Source: JBBREP01 sp036501845 (GTDB taxonomy: Bacteria > Actinomycetota > Acidimicrobiia > IMCC26256 > PALSA-610). Taken from it: a stretch of DNA of 64,000 nt. A model generated the notes under the pieces. The model was not told the origin of the DNA and did not search any database. It saw only the letters and a program-made list of their open reading frames with translations. The stretch is taken from the NCBI GenBank assembly GCA_036501845.1, contig DASXZO010000033.1, positions 1-64,000 on the forward strand, written 5' to 3'. A program made the translations under genes and the position numbers. This document shows positions 34,565-42,779 of the stretch, piece by piece (position 1 is the first letter of the stretch; every line of letters starts with the position of its first letter).

Positions 34565-34912
34565 TCAGCCGGCGAGGGGCTGGGGCGCGGTCGGATCGGT
34601 GGTGTTGGTGCGCTTGTGCGACTGCACGATGAACGCGAGCAGCAGTCCCGACACCGCGACGCTGATCACGAGATCGGTGAGCACCAGTGCCTGTACCACC
34701 GGATCCACGACACGGGTGGCGGACGGAACGTCCTTGAAGATCGGTGCCGAGCCGCCCTGCACGTACCCGACCTCCAACAGCAGCACATACGTGGACGCTT
34801 GCGCGATCGACAACGAGACCACCAGATGCACGAAGTGCCGGCTCGTTGCCACGCCATACAGCCCGACGAGCAAGAGCCAGGCCGCGAGCACGTACGGGAG
34901 ATGATCGATCAT
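34565..34912 (-). CDS. mrpC: Mrp antiporter subunit C
   Basis: 115 residues, three membrane helices: YVLAAWLLLVGLYGVATSR, then VHLVVSLSIAQASTYVLLLEVG and VVDPVVQALVLTDLVISVAV. This matches MrpC/NuoK, including VDPVVQALVLTDLVI, the family's third helix. ATG 34912 overlaps the mrpB stop (ATGA). It forms part of the antiporter complex with MrpD; the polar residues align with NuoK-type proton path Glu. Confidence 0.9.
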   Translation of the reverse strand: MIDHLPYVLAAWLLLVGLYGVATSRHFVHLVVSLSIAQASTYVLLLEVGYVQGGSAPIFKDVPSATRVVDPVVQALVLTDLVISVAVSGLLLAFIVQSHKRTNTTDPTAPQPLAG

Positions 34913-35673
34913 CGTTCGCGGCGGATCTCGATCATCTGGTGGTAGATCTGCAGCGCGGCGAGCACGACGGCCGTGGCAACTGCCGGCCCGGCGATCACAT
35001 TCAGCAGCGCGATCGTGCCGGCCGAGTACACAGTGCCGAGCGAGCCGGGCCCCACAATGTTGGCCAGAAAGCCGCGGCCCTCGATCAGCCCGGCCACGCC
35101 CACGCCGAGGAACGCGGTCACTGCGATCGCCTGCACGATCTCCCACGCCAAGCCGTAATGGAAGCGTTCGAAGGTTTCGTGCCTCGCCCCGATCAGCAAC
35201 AGGATCGACGGCGCGGCGAGCACCACACCACCCTGGAAGCCGCCGCCGGGTGTCAGCTGCCCGTGGGCCACGATGTACAGCCCGAGCACGCCGACTGCGG
35301 CGGCGACGCTCACCGCGACGACCGAAGTTGCGCGCGAACGGCCGGTGCCGACGCGGTCGGGCGCTTCGAGCCGGGCCGGGACGATCTCTTCATCGTCGGC
35401 TTTGCGCAGCACCATCAGCATGCCGACGATGGCTGCAAGCAGCAGTAGCTCTTCGCCTGCGGTGTCGACGCCACGGACGTCCATCACCACCGTGGTCACC
35501 GCGTTCGACGCGTGCCGCAACGGCGACGCGGCCGCCACGACGCCGTTCGCGTAGCGCAACGCCGTTTGCGTGTGGTGTCCGAAGCCGTTCAGACCCGCCA
35601 CACCCCACATGAGGTAGCCGAACACTCCTACCGCGCCGACGAGAAAGACCCCGCGCCGCGCCCTGGCGTTCAT
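34909..35673 (-). CDS. mrpB: Mrp antiporter subunit B fused to a MrpA-tail (MbhE-like) domain
   Basis: 254 residues. The first 100 residues hold NAVTTVVMDVRGVDTAGEE, the signature of the C-terminal tail of MrpA and of MbhE. The rest is MnhB/MrpB with LYIVAHGQLTPGGGFQGGVV and four to five helices. Elsewhere these are separate units: MrpA ends with the first, and MrpB is the second. ATG 35673 overlaps the previous stop (ATGA). Consistent with an Mrp complex in Mbh-like order. Confidence 0.88.
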   Translation of the reverse strand: MNARARRGVFLVGAVGVFGYLMWGVAGLNGFGHHTQTALRYANGVVAAASPLRHASNAVTTVVMDVRGVDTAGEELLLLAAIVGMLMVLRKADDEEIVPARLEAPDRVGTGRSRATSVVAVSVAAAVGVLGLYIVAHGQLTPGGGFQGGVVLAAPSILLLIGARHETFERFHYGLAWEIVQAIAVTAFLGVGVAGLIEGRGFLANIVGPGSLGTVYSAGTIALLNVIAGPAVATAVVLAALQIYHQMIEIRRER

Positions 35674-35918
35674 GGGTCGACCTCGTTGCGGCGCAGCTTC
35701 CCGAGCGCGAGCAACACCATCACCGGCCACGCCAGCATCCCGACGACGACGGCCGAAAGAACGACGTCGGGCGCTTGCAGCACGGTGAACAACAGGATCA
35801 GTGATATCGAGAATGGGGTGAGTGCGATGATCTGGTGCAGCGGATCGCGCGTGAGCACCACGACGGTGGCGAACACTGCCACCGAGAGCATCACGAGGGT
35901 TTGGACGGCCGCGGTCAC
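35670..35918 (-). CDS. DUF4040 (MbhD/MrpA-C-terminal-like) membrane protein
   Basis: 82 residues, three helices: QTLVMLSVAVFATVVVLTRDP, then ALTPFSISLILLFTVLQAPD and VVVGMLAWPVMVLLALGKL. DPLHQIIALTPFSI and LQAPDVVLS are the DUF4040 hallmarks seen in MbhD and in the late part of MrpA. GTG 35918 overlaps the mrpG stop (GTGA). It is probably a structural piece of the antiporter core that is part of the MrpA polypeptide in Bacillus. Confidence 0.85.
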   Translation of the reverse strand: MTAAVQTLVMLSVAVFATVVVLTRDPLHQIIALTPFSISLILLFTVLQAPDVVLSAVVVGMLAWPVMVLLALGKLRRNEVDP

Positions 35919-36211
35919 TGTGCTCGTTGCCTCTGCCGCACGCGCATCACCCGCGCGGTCTGGTGCACAAGGAGCGCGTTGCCCGCACCGAGCACCAGGG
36001 CGACGAGCAATGACTTGAGCCCGCGGGTGTCGAACGCCTCCGTGGCGACAACAGCGAGCGCCACGAGCGGGGCGGTCACGACGGATGCAGGGCCGAGGTA
36101 GTGCAGCCGCGCCCACCCGTTGGGCGCGGCCCACACGCCGACCAAGGAGACGAGCGCGCCGAGCGCGGCGAGGGTCAGCAGGCAAGCGGCGGCGACGTCG
36201 CTGCCCGTCAT
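35915..36211 (-). CDS. mrpG: Mrp antiporter subunit G
   Basis: 98 residues with three helices: ACLLTLAALGALVSLVGVW, then LGPASVVTAPLVALAVV and SLLVALVLGAGNALLVHQ. APNGWARLHYLGPASV matches the MrpG/MnhG family (usually F-x-R-x-H). ATG 36211 overlaps the mrpF stop (ATGA); ATG 36220 is an alternative with three more residues. Necessary in the known Mrp complexes; role of the small subunits is mainly structural. Confidence 0.87.
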   Translation of the reverse strand: MTGSDVAAACLLTLAALGALVSLVGVWAAPNGWARLHYLGPASVVTAPLVALAVVATEAFDTRGLKSLLVALVLGAGNALLVHQTARVMRVRQRQRAQ

Positions 36212-36474
36212 GTCCACCATTCCAGGGCGCGGAGGTACACGAGCGTGCCGACGAACGACATGGCCGCGAACACGATTGCGAGGTCGAAGTACACGTCGCG
36301 GTCGAATCCTTCGGCGAGCAGCAGCAGCGTGATCGTGGCGAAGGTCGACGTGAGTTGCATCGCCACGACGCGGTCCATCACGGAGCCGCGCACCGTCAGG
36401 AGCCCGGCCGCCACGCCGAGCACCACGAACACCGCGGCTCCTGCGAGCCAGAGTGTGGAAGGCGCGATGGTCAC
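36208..36474 (-). CDS. mrpF: Mrp antiporter subunit F
   Basis: 88 residues, three helices: LWLAGAAVFVVLGVAAGLL, then RVVAMQLTSTFATITLLLLAEG and LAIVFAAMSFVGTLVYLR. SVMDRVVAMQL is the MrpF/PhaF signature (R-G-x-x-x-D-R). GTG 36474 overlaps the mrpE stop (GTGA). Part of the antiporter complex. Confidence 0.88.
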   Translation of the reverse strand: MTIAPSTLWLAGAAVFVVLGVAAGLLTVRGSVMDRVVAMQLTSTFATITLLLLAEGFDRDVYFDLAIVFAAMSFVGTLVYLRALEWWT

Positions 36475-36962
36475 GATCCGGCCAGCACGTCGGCGAGTGT
36501 GGACGCCGGCTTCGGGACGAGGAGATGCAGAGTGGCGACGCCGCGATCCTCGTCGAGGTCCACCACGTAGTGGTTCGGTGACATCGACACGAGGATCGCG
36601 ACCACGGCCTGGTGGGCGTCGCGCTCGGCGCGATCTGTGATCGGCATGAACGCGACCTCGCACATCTCGCCCCTCATGGAGCGACCGCGCAACTGGCCGA
36701 CGAGCGCGCGGGTCACCAGCCATGTGTCGACCACGATTCGCCGGGGGAGCGCGGCCACCCAGCGCAACCAGGCCGCGTCGAAGCGAAGCACCATCCCGTC
36801 GCGGCTGGTCGCCAGTTGCCACACGGTGGCGCCGATCACCGCGGCGATCACACCGGTCACCACCTCGTCGGGCAGAACGGTGCTCGTGAGCACCAGCCAC
36901 AGCACGAGCAGCAGTACAAACCGTTGTAGCCACGCGCCAGCGCGCCATGTGCGTCCGGGCAC
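36471..36962 (-). CDS. mrpE: Mrp antiporter subunit E
   Basis: 163 residues with two to three N-terminal helices (FVLLLVLWLVLTSTVLPDEV and VVTGVIAAVIGATVW), and a soluble part with SMSPNHYVVDLDEDRGVATLHLLV, the MrpE/MnhE hallmark (S-x-S-P-G/N-T/H). First of the operon; the GTG at 36962 has AGGGG upstream. Its start lies about 150 bases from the divergent GH15 gene, and that gap (36963-37116) must hold the operon promoter; I see no clear repeat there. Confidence 0.88.
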   Translation of the reverse strand: MPGRTWRAGAWLQRFVLLLVLWLVLTSTVLPDEVVTGVIAAVIGATVWQLATSRDGMVLRFDAAWLRWVAALPRRIVVDTWLVTRALVGQLRGRSMRGEMCEVAFMPITDRAERDAHQAVVAILVSMSPNHYVVDLDEDRGVATLHLLVPKPASTLADVLAGS

Positions 36963-37116
36963 GGCGGCGGACTACCCCTATCCCAGCCGTGTCAACCCGT
37001 CGTGTGAGCCCCTTCCGAGCGCGGTGGCGGTTCACGCGAGCGGTCGCCGGGTACGTCGGGCTCGTCCGAGTTGAGAGGAGGGCAACGTCGACACCCAGTC
37101 GCCGCATGATCCAACT

Positions 37117-38886
37117 GTGAACCTGCCGCACGTGCTACGTGACTACGCGTTGGTTGCCGACGGTGAGCGCGGCGCGGTGGTTGGCCCGCGCGGTGACATC
37201 GTGTGGCTCTGCTTCCCGCGGTGGGACTCCGAGCCGGTGCTCGCATCGCTGCTCGGCGGCCCCGGCGAGTACACCGTGCGCCCATCCGACACCCATTACG
37301 TGTGGGGCGGCCAGTACGACGACGACACTCTCCTCTGGCGCAGCCGGTGGATGGTGGGCGGGTCGATCGTCGAATGCGTGGAAGCGATGGACTTCCCGGG
37401 CGACTCCGAGCGGATGGTGCTCGTCCGCCAGGTGCGCGCGGTGGAAGGGCCGGCGTCGGTAGACGTGTCGCTCGCACTGCGCGCTCCCAACGGAGAGCTC
37501 GCGGGGATTCGGCCCCGGCGTCACGGCACCACCTGGGAACTCGAAACCGGTGGCACATCGATGCGTTGGACCGTTCCCGACGCCGCTCATTGGAGTCGCG
37601 GGGTGCTGACGCTGCACCTCGATCTCGAGCCAGGTACCCATGCCAACCTCGTGCTCGAGCTCTCTACCAAGCCGTTCACCACCGCGCCCCCGGACTGCGA
37701 TCAAACCATCGCCGAGACGACCGAACGGTGGAGGAGCGCGGCGCGGCGGCTCCAGGGCTGTCGCGCCGAGCGCGATGCGCGCGCCGCGCTCACCCTCTTG
37801 CGCGGTTTGACCGCGTCGACCGGCGCGATGGTCGCGGCGGCGACCACCTCGCTTCCCGAGCGCGCCGACGAAGGACGCAACTACGACTACCGGTACGCGT
37901 GGATACGCGACCAGTGCTATGCCGGGCTGGCGGGCGCGCGTGCGGGCGAGGCCGGCTACGCGGTGCTCGATGACGCAGTGCGCTTCGTGTGTGAGCGGGT
38001 GCTCGACGACGGTCCTGCGTTGCGGCCGGCATACCGCGTTTCCGGTGAACCGGTGCCTCAGGAGCGCGATGCCGAGCTGCCCGGCTATCCCGGCGCGCCG
38101 CACGTGGTGTTCGGCAATCGTGCTGGAAGTCAGTTCCAACTCGATGTATTCGGTGAGGCGCTGCGACTGTGTGCCGCGGCGGCGGCCGCCGATCGCGCCG
38201 ACGCCACACTCTGGCGTGCGGTCGACGTTGCAGTGGATGCGATCAAGAGTCGCTCGAGCGAGCCCGATGCCGGCGTGTGGGAACTGACACCGGCGTACTT
38301 CACGTCGAGCCGGCTGGCCTGCGTCTCCGGCTTGCGCGCGGTCGCGGCGCAGACGCCACCCGGGCCAACTGCGAATCGCTGGTTGGCGCTGGCCGACGCG
38401 ATCACCGCCGACGTGGCGTCGTGGGGCGTACATCACTCGGGCCGCTGGCGGCGCGCACGCGACGACGATCGCGTCGACGCGTCGCTACTCCTCGGCGCCT
38501 TGCGCGGCGCCGTGCCGTTCAACGACCCGCGCAGCGTCGGGCTCCTGCACGCGGTGTCCCACGATCTCGTGTCGGACGGGTACGTGTATCGCTATCTCGT
38601 CGACGGCGCGCCACTCGGCGAACGCGAGGGGGCGTTCCTGATCTGCGGCTTCTGGCTGGCGCTCGCGCTCCACCAGCAGGGGCACGACGATGCCGCGGTC
38701 GCGCTGTTCGAGCGCAACCGCGCCGCGTGCGGCCCGGCGGGGATCTTCACCGAGGAGTACGACGTGCACGAACGTCAGCTCCGCGGCAACTTTCCCCAAG
38801 CATTCGTGCACGCGCTCCTCGTGGAAGCGGCCGTCACGCTGCCGCCCGACGAGTGGGGCGACAACACCGAGTGGAACGAGCACTGA
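37117..38886 (+). CDS. Glycoside hydrolase family 15 (glucoamylase/trehalase-like)
   Basis: 589 residues without signal peptide. N-terminal beta-sandwich (about 1-210) and (alpha/alpha)6 barrel (about 220-589). NYDYRYAWIRD (255-265) is the family signature; the general acid is probably E389 in DAGVWELT and the base E546 or E547 in FTEEYD. In mycobacteria this cytoplasmic plan is trehalase; glucoamylase or isomaltase activity is possible. GTG 37117 has a poor ribosome site, though AGAGGAGGG lies 34 bases upstream, so a different start is not excluded. Confidence 0.86.
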   Translation: MNLPHVLRDYALVADGERGAVVGPRGDIVWLCFPRWDSEPVLASLLGGPGEYTVRPSDTHYVWGGQYDDDTLLWRSRWMVGGSIVECVEAMDFPGDSERMVLVRQVRAVEGPASVDVSLALRAPNGELAGIRPRRHGTTWELETGGTSMRWTVPDAAHWSRGVLTLHLDLEPGTHANLVLELSTKPFTTAPPDCDQTIAETTERWRSAARRLQGCRAERDARAALTLLRGLTASTGAMVAAATTSLPERADEGRNYDYRYAWIRDQCYAGLAGARAGEAGYAVLDDAVRFVCERVLDDGPALRPAYRVSGEPVPQERDAELPGYPGAPHVVFGNRAGSQFQLDVFGEALRLCAAAAAADRADATLWRAVDVAVDAIKSRSSEPDAGVWELTPAYFTSSRLACVSGLRAVAAQTPPGPTANRWLALADAITADVASWGVHHSGRWRRARDDDRVDASLLLGALRGAVPFNDPRSVGLLHAVSHDLVSDGYVYRYLVDGAPLGEREGAFLICGFWLALALHQQGHDDAAVALFERNRAACGPAGIFTEEYDVHERQLRGNFPQAFVHALLVEAAVTLPPDEWGDNTEWNEH

Positions 38887-38907
38887 CGAACGCGCGGCCT
38901 GTTCGCT

Positions 38908-39402
38908 TCAGCCGCGAAGCGCCCGTAGCACGGCGCCGCCCACGAGACCGTACGCGACGTGCGGCACGACATCGCTGATCCAGTCGGTGACGGTCCACTG
39001 CTGTGGATCGGTGACACCCAGGAGCGTCATCGGCGCGTTCCCCGCGATGAGCGCGGCGACTGTGGTCACGATGAGCGTGGTCGGCCAGGCCTCGGTTTCC
39101 TTGGCGAGCAGCAGACCCACGACGCCGCCACTGGCCACTCCGGCCGTCGAACCGAGCATCGATCCCAGACCAGACACACGATTCGAGCGAGCGTCGCCTT
39201 GGCCGGGTATGGCGACGTGCGCGCGCCGGGCGAGTTGCTCGACGCTGTCTTCCGGCGTGGTGCTGGCCGGGCGGGCGCGCAGCACCATGTCGGCGAAGGT
39301 CGCCGCGTTCAGCGCGGTGGTGCCTGCCGCGCCGGCGGCGAGCCCGTGGAGTAAGCGAGTGGTCGCGGAGCCGGCTGCGACCGGCTGCTGGCGTAGGCGC
39401 AT
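38908..39402 (-). CDS. Small membrane protein, unknown function
   Basis: 164 residues, three to four helices: LLHGLAAGAAGTTALNAATF, then a central polar segment, GVASGGVVGLLLAK, TTLIVTTVAALIAGNAPMTLL and HVAYGLVGGAVLRAL. The GlyAla-rich helices and the first helix AAGAAGTTALN pattern are seen in small actinobacterial membrane proteins of no known function. Convergent with the GH15 gene, 21 bases apart, and lies 54 bases after the LLM gene on the same strand. Confidence 0.72.
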   Translation of the reverse strand: MRLRQQPVAAGSATTRLLHGLAAGAAGTTALNAATFADMVLRARPASTTPEDSVEQLARRAHVAIPGQGDARSNRVSGLGSMLGSTAGVASGGVVGLLLAKETEAWPTTLIVTTVAALIAGNAPMTLLGVTDPQQWTVTDWISDVVPHVAYGLVGGAVLRALRG

Positions 39403-39456
39403 GGCGACGCCGATACCCGAGAGTGCCTGCGGTCAACCGGCTGCGGCGGTGTGCGA

Positions 39457-40422
39457 TCAGCCGAGCTTGCGCAGTTCGGGGAGCAGCTCGGCTCGTGCCC
39501 AGTCGAAGAACGTGTCTTGGGCGTCGCCGCCTATCTGCACGAGTGCAATCTCGGTGAAGCCCGCGTCGGCGAACTTCTTCACCGCGCTCACATGCGCTTC
39601 GACATCGGCGCCGCACGGGATCTGTTGGGTGACATCCTCGTCGCGCACGGTGTCCGACGCAGCCGCGAAGTTGCTCGGCCCGGGAAGTTCGGCCATCACC
39701 GGCCAGCCACCGACGGACCACCGGAACTGCTCGACCGCGCGCTTGACGGCGACATCCGTGTTGGCGTCGTACGACACTGGCACTTGGCCCACCACAGGCT
39801 TGCCCTGGCCGCCCGCGTTCTCGAAATGTTCGACGAGATCGGCATCGGGCTGCACCGCGATGAGCGCGTCGTGGCGCGCCGCGATCTCGCAGCTCCGCGA
39901 CCCCGATGCCGCGACGCCGATTGCCGGCGGCCGATCCGGGAGGTCCCACAGCCGCGCGTGTTCGGTCGACAGGTGCTCGCCTCGGTATGTGACCGTGTGA
40001 CCGGCGAACAACTCGGTGATGATGTCGATCGCCTCCACGAGCATCTCGTGGCGCACATCGGTGGCGGGCCACGGGCGCCCGGTCACGTGCTCGTTCAGCC
40101 GCTCGCCGGCCCCGAGGCCGAGGGTGAAGCGACCGTCCGAGAGGAGCTGGATCGTCGCGGCCTTCTGCGCGACGACGGCCGGGTGGTAACGCATCGTCGG
40201 GCACGTCACATACGTCATCAGCTCCACGTGTTCGGTTGCGTGCGCGACTGCGCCCAGCACCGACCAGGTATACGGCGAATGCCCCTGCGCCTCGAGCCAC
40301 GGGAAGTAGTGATCGCTCGCGGCGAGGAAGTCGAAGCCCACCTCCTCGGCGCGAACGGCATCGGCCACGAGTTGCTTGGCGCCCGACTGCTCGCCCATGA
40401 GGGTGTAACCGATGGCAACCAC
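39457..40422 (-). CDS. LLM-class F420-dependent oxidoreductase
   Basis: 321 residues of the bacterial luciferase-like fold: FLAASDHYFPWLEAQGHSP, then ATIQLLSDGRFTLGLGAGERLNEHVTG, as in G6PD/Fgd-like F420-dependent enzymes of Actinobacteria. Binding of F420 rather than FMN is inferred from the group. Substrate unknown. GTG 40422 follows by ten bases the stop of a 24-residue membrane peptide on the same strand, so the peptide is probably the first gene of the unit. Confidence 0.85.
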   Translation of the reverse strand: MVAIGYTLMGEQSGAKQLVADAVRAEEVGFDFLAASDHYFPWLEAQGHSPYTWSVLGAVAHATEHVELMTYVTCPTMRYHPAVVAQKAATIQLLSDGRFTLGLGAGERLNEHVTGRPWPATDVRHEMLVEAIDIITELFAGHTVTYRGEHLSTEHARLWDLPDRPPAIGVAASGSRSCEIAARHDALIAVQPDADLVEHFENAGGQGKPVVGQVPVSYDANTDVAVKRAVEQFRWSVGGWPVMAELPGPSNFAAASDTVRDEDVTQQIPCGADVEAHVSAVKKFADAGFTEIALVQIGGDAQDTFFDWARAELLPELRKLG

Positions 40423-40432
40423 GTCGCTCGTC

Positions 40433-40507
40433 CTACGCCCGGCGCACGAAGTAGATGATCAGGACAATGAGCAAGATGAACACAAGCGTTCCGGCACCGA
40501 TGTACAT
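40433..40507 (-). CDS. 24-residue hydrophobic membrane peptide
   Basis: A tiny open frame, MYIGAGTL followed by VFILLIVLIIYFVRRA. One membrane helix of about 17 residues, ending with two Arg to fix orientation. AGAGGGG lies five bases before the ATG, a near-consensus ribosome site, and this is the main argument that it is expressed. It is followed after ten bases by the LLM oxidoreductase, which may be translated from the same message. Similar small hydrophobic proteins occur in many bacteria; the role is unknown. Confidence 0.6.
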   Translation of the reverse strand: MYIGAGTLVFILLIVLIIYFVRRA

Positions 40508-40592
40508 ACGCACCCCTCTTCAGTAGGTAGAGGTAGGCCGTACCCGGCGCGGCCAACTGCGAAAACGTCGTTGCCGTACGAATGCGGCGACG

Positions 40593-42266
40593 TCAGCCGG
40601 CGTGTGCGGGCGGCGCGTTCTCCTTTTGCTCTTCGTACTCGGCGGGAATGTTCGGCACGAGGAGTGACAGCAACGCGCCGATCATCACGACGATCGCGGC
40701 GAACGCGATGGCCGGCCGCGCGGCTTCGGTGATGGCGTCGGTGACGATGGCTTCGACCTGCGCGGCATGCGCCGTGCTGGTGTGTGGCGGCGCGCCACCA
40801 CCGATACCACTCGATACGCCGTGCACGATCTGCTCGCGTGCGGCCACCGGAATGCCAGGAGCCCGCGCGAGGTCGTGCCGCACGTGGCTCACTGCCTGCG
40901 ACACGAAGATCGCGCCGATGAGGGCAATGCCGAGCGCGGTGCCGACCTGGCGCACCATTCCCGCCGCGCCGCTCGCAGAGCCGGCCTTGCGCGGTGGGAT
41001 GTCGCTCAACACCACATTCGTGAGCTGGCTCGTGGCGAACCCGATACCGATGCCGTGGAGCAGGAGCCCGGGGAGCAGCGAGAGGAACGTGGTGTGGTTC
41101 GAGAACGCGATGTAATAACCCCAAATGCCTGCGCTCTCGAGGGTGAGGCCTACAGTGATCACGTACTTCGGGCCGAAGCGGTGGCTCAGACGGCCACCGA
41201 TCCCGCCGCCGACGAACGCCATCGCGCCGGCGGGGAGCAGCCAGGTGCCACTACTGATCGCCGAGAGGTGCCGGCCGGCCTGCAAGAAGATCGGCAACAC
41301 GAAGAAGGCACCGAACTCGCCCATTGCCAGCACGATCGTGTTGATGAGGCCGTAACGAAAGCCGCGGTGCACGAGGTCGGTGAAGTCGAACACCACTGGT
41401 CGGCCTTGGCGCACGCGCCGCAGTTCCACCATGACGAACAGCGAGAGCAGAATCACCGCGAGCAGCAGCGACACGGGCACCATCGACACGCCGCCGATGG
41501 GCCACTTCCAGCCGCCGATCTTCTGGTCGCCGATCGGTGTCCACCAGCCGTACCGCTCCGCTTCGATGATGCCGAACACGAGCGCGAGGAGGCCGAGGGT
41601 GACGGTGACCACGCCCGGTACGTCGGCGCCGGACGCGTTGTCGTCCTTCGAGTCCTTCACGAAGAAGTAGGCGGCGATGATCGCGAGCGGCGCGATGATC
41701 ACGTTCACGCGGAACGCCCAGCGCCACGAGTAGTCGCTCGTGAGCACGCCACCGATGTAGGGCCCGAGCGCACCCGCCCCGCCGGCCACGGCGCCCCACA
41801 CCGCGAACGCCATGCCGCGTTCACGGCCCCGGAACGTGGCCGAGATGATCGACAGCGTGGCCGGAAGCATCATCGCCGCGCCGATGCCCTCGAGGAACGA
41901 CTCACCCGCGAAGAGTTGGAGCGGCGACTGCGACACCGAGGCGATGAACGAGCCGACCGCGAACAGCGCCGCGCCCACGAAAAACAGCTTGCGGCGCCCG
42001 ACGATGTCGCCCAGCCGGCCGAAGCTGATCAGGAGCGACGCGAAGATCAGCGAGTAACCCGAGATCACCCACTGCAACGACGACACCTGCGTGTGGAAGT
42101 CGCGGATGATCGTGGGGACGGCAACGTTGAGGATCGTGTTGTCGAGCACGATGATGAACAACGAACTCGACAGGATGACGAGTGCGATCCAGCGCTTGGG
42201 GTCGGCGGGGCCGGCAGCTGCCCATCCGCCCGCGCCAGTCTGAGGTGGTGCCGTCGTCGAAGTCAT
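40593..42266 (-). CDS. MFS drug/proton antiporter (DHA2, 14 helices)
   Basis: 557 residues. 14-helix layout with TM1 motif LDNTILNVAVPTIIRDF, which is motif D1 of the DHA2 EmrB/QacA family; loop GRLGDIVGRRK (motif A) and TM5 motif C near GGAGALGPYIGGVL. Exports hydrophobic compounds using the proton gradient. Long soluble insertion after TM6 or 7 with ERYGWWTPIGDQKIGGWKWP. No regulator gene sits directly beside it; upstream (42267-42368) is a 102-bp gap with no clear feature. Confidence 0.9.
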   Translation of the reverse strand: MTSTTAPPQTGAGGWAAAGPADPKRWIALVILSSSLFIIVLDNTILNVAVPTIIRDFHTQVSSLQWVISGYSLIFASLLISFGRLGDIVGRRKLFFVGAALFAVGSFIASVSQSPLQLFAGESFLEGIGAAMMLPATLSIISATFRGRERGMAFAVWGAVAGGAGALGPYIGGVLTSDYSWRWAFRVNVIIAPLAIIAAYFFVKDSKDDNASGADVPGVVTVTLGLLALVFGIIEAERYGWWTPIGDQKIGGWKWPIGGVSMVPVSLLLAVILLSLFVMVELRRVRQGRPVVFDFTDLVHRGFRYGLINTIVLAMGEFGAFFVLPIFLQAGRHLSAISSGTWLLPAGAMAFVGGGIGGRLSHRFGPKYVITVGLTLESAGIWGYYIAFSNHTTFLSLLPGLLLHGIGIGFATSQLTNVVLSDIPPRKAGSASGAAGMVRQVGTALGIALIGAIFVSQAVSHVRHDLARAPGIPVAAREQIVHGVSSGIGGGAPPHTSTAHAAQVEAIVTDAITEAARPAIAFAAIVVMIGALLSLLVPNIPAEYEEQKENAPPAHAG

Positions 42267-42368
42267 GGATCGGGAAGTACTACCCGATCCGGCATGATGT
42301 TCCGGGAAAGGTCGGGGTACTACGTGTGGCCGAGCAGCGGAGCCGCGCCCGCACCGCGCCGCGGGAGG

Positions 42369-42683
42369 TCAGACGCAGAGCACCTCGTCGAGACCAGTGA
42401 GATGCAAGACCCGTTGCGCCGCGGGTGAGAGGGCGACCACACGGAACTCCCGCCCTTCATCGACGAGCGAACGCCGCGCGTTCACGAGCGCCTGCATCCC
42501 CGACGAATCGAGGAAGCTGACATCGGTGAGGTCGAGATCGATCCGGCCAGAGGTGACATCGCCGTAGCGGCGCACGTCATCCTGAAATCGCACGGCGTCG
42601 GCGAGGTCGAGCTCACCGGACACCTCGAGTGTCACCGCGCCGTCGACCTGCCGGAAATTGATGTGGTATTGGCACGCAGGCAT
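42369..42683 (-). CDS. STAS-domain anti-sigma factor antagonist
   Basis: 104 residues from ATG 42683; longer in-frame starts upstream exist but lack support. ITLEV-type first strand (AVTLEVSGELDLADAV) and the phosphorylation-site block LDLTDVSFLDSSGMQALV with Ser in the DSSG motif as in SpoIIAA. Its partner anti-sigma kinase is not in the window; SpoIIE-type phosphatases such as that at 17728-19146 act on this site in other systems. The 42684-42779 gap upstream separates it from the OmpR-type regulator. Confidence 0.83.
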   Translation of the reverse strand: MPACQYHINFRQVDGAVTLEVSGELDLADAVRFQDDVRRYGDVTSGRIDLDLTDVSFLDSSGMQALVNARRSLVDEGREFRVVALSPAAQRVLHLTGLDEVLCV

Positions 42684-42779
42684 CACCGTCGAAAATGGTG
42701 GCGTCGTGACGCGGCGTATGCAAGGCCCTGAGCACGAATTGAAGGGGCGCGGATGCATGCGGCAGCGGTTGTGTCGTGC

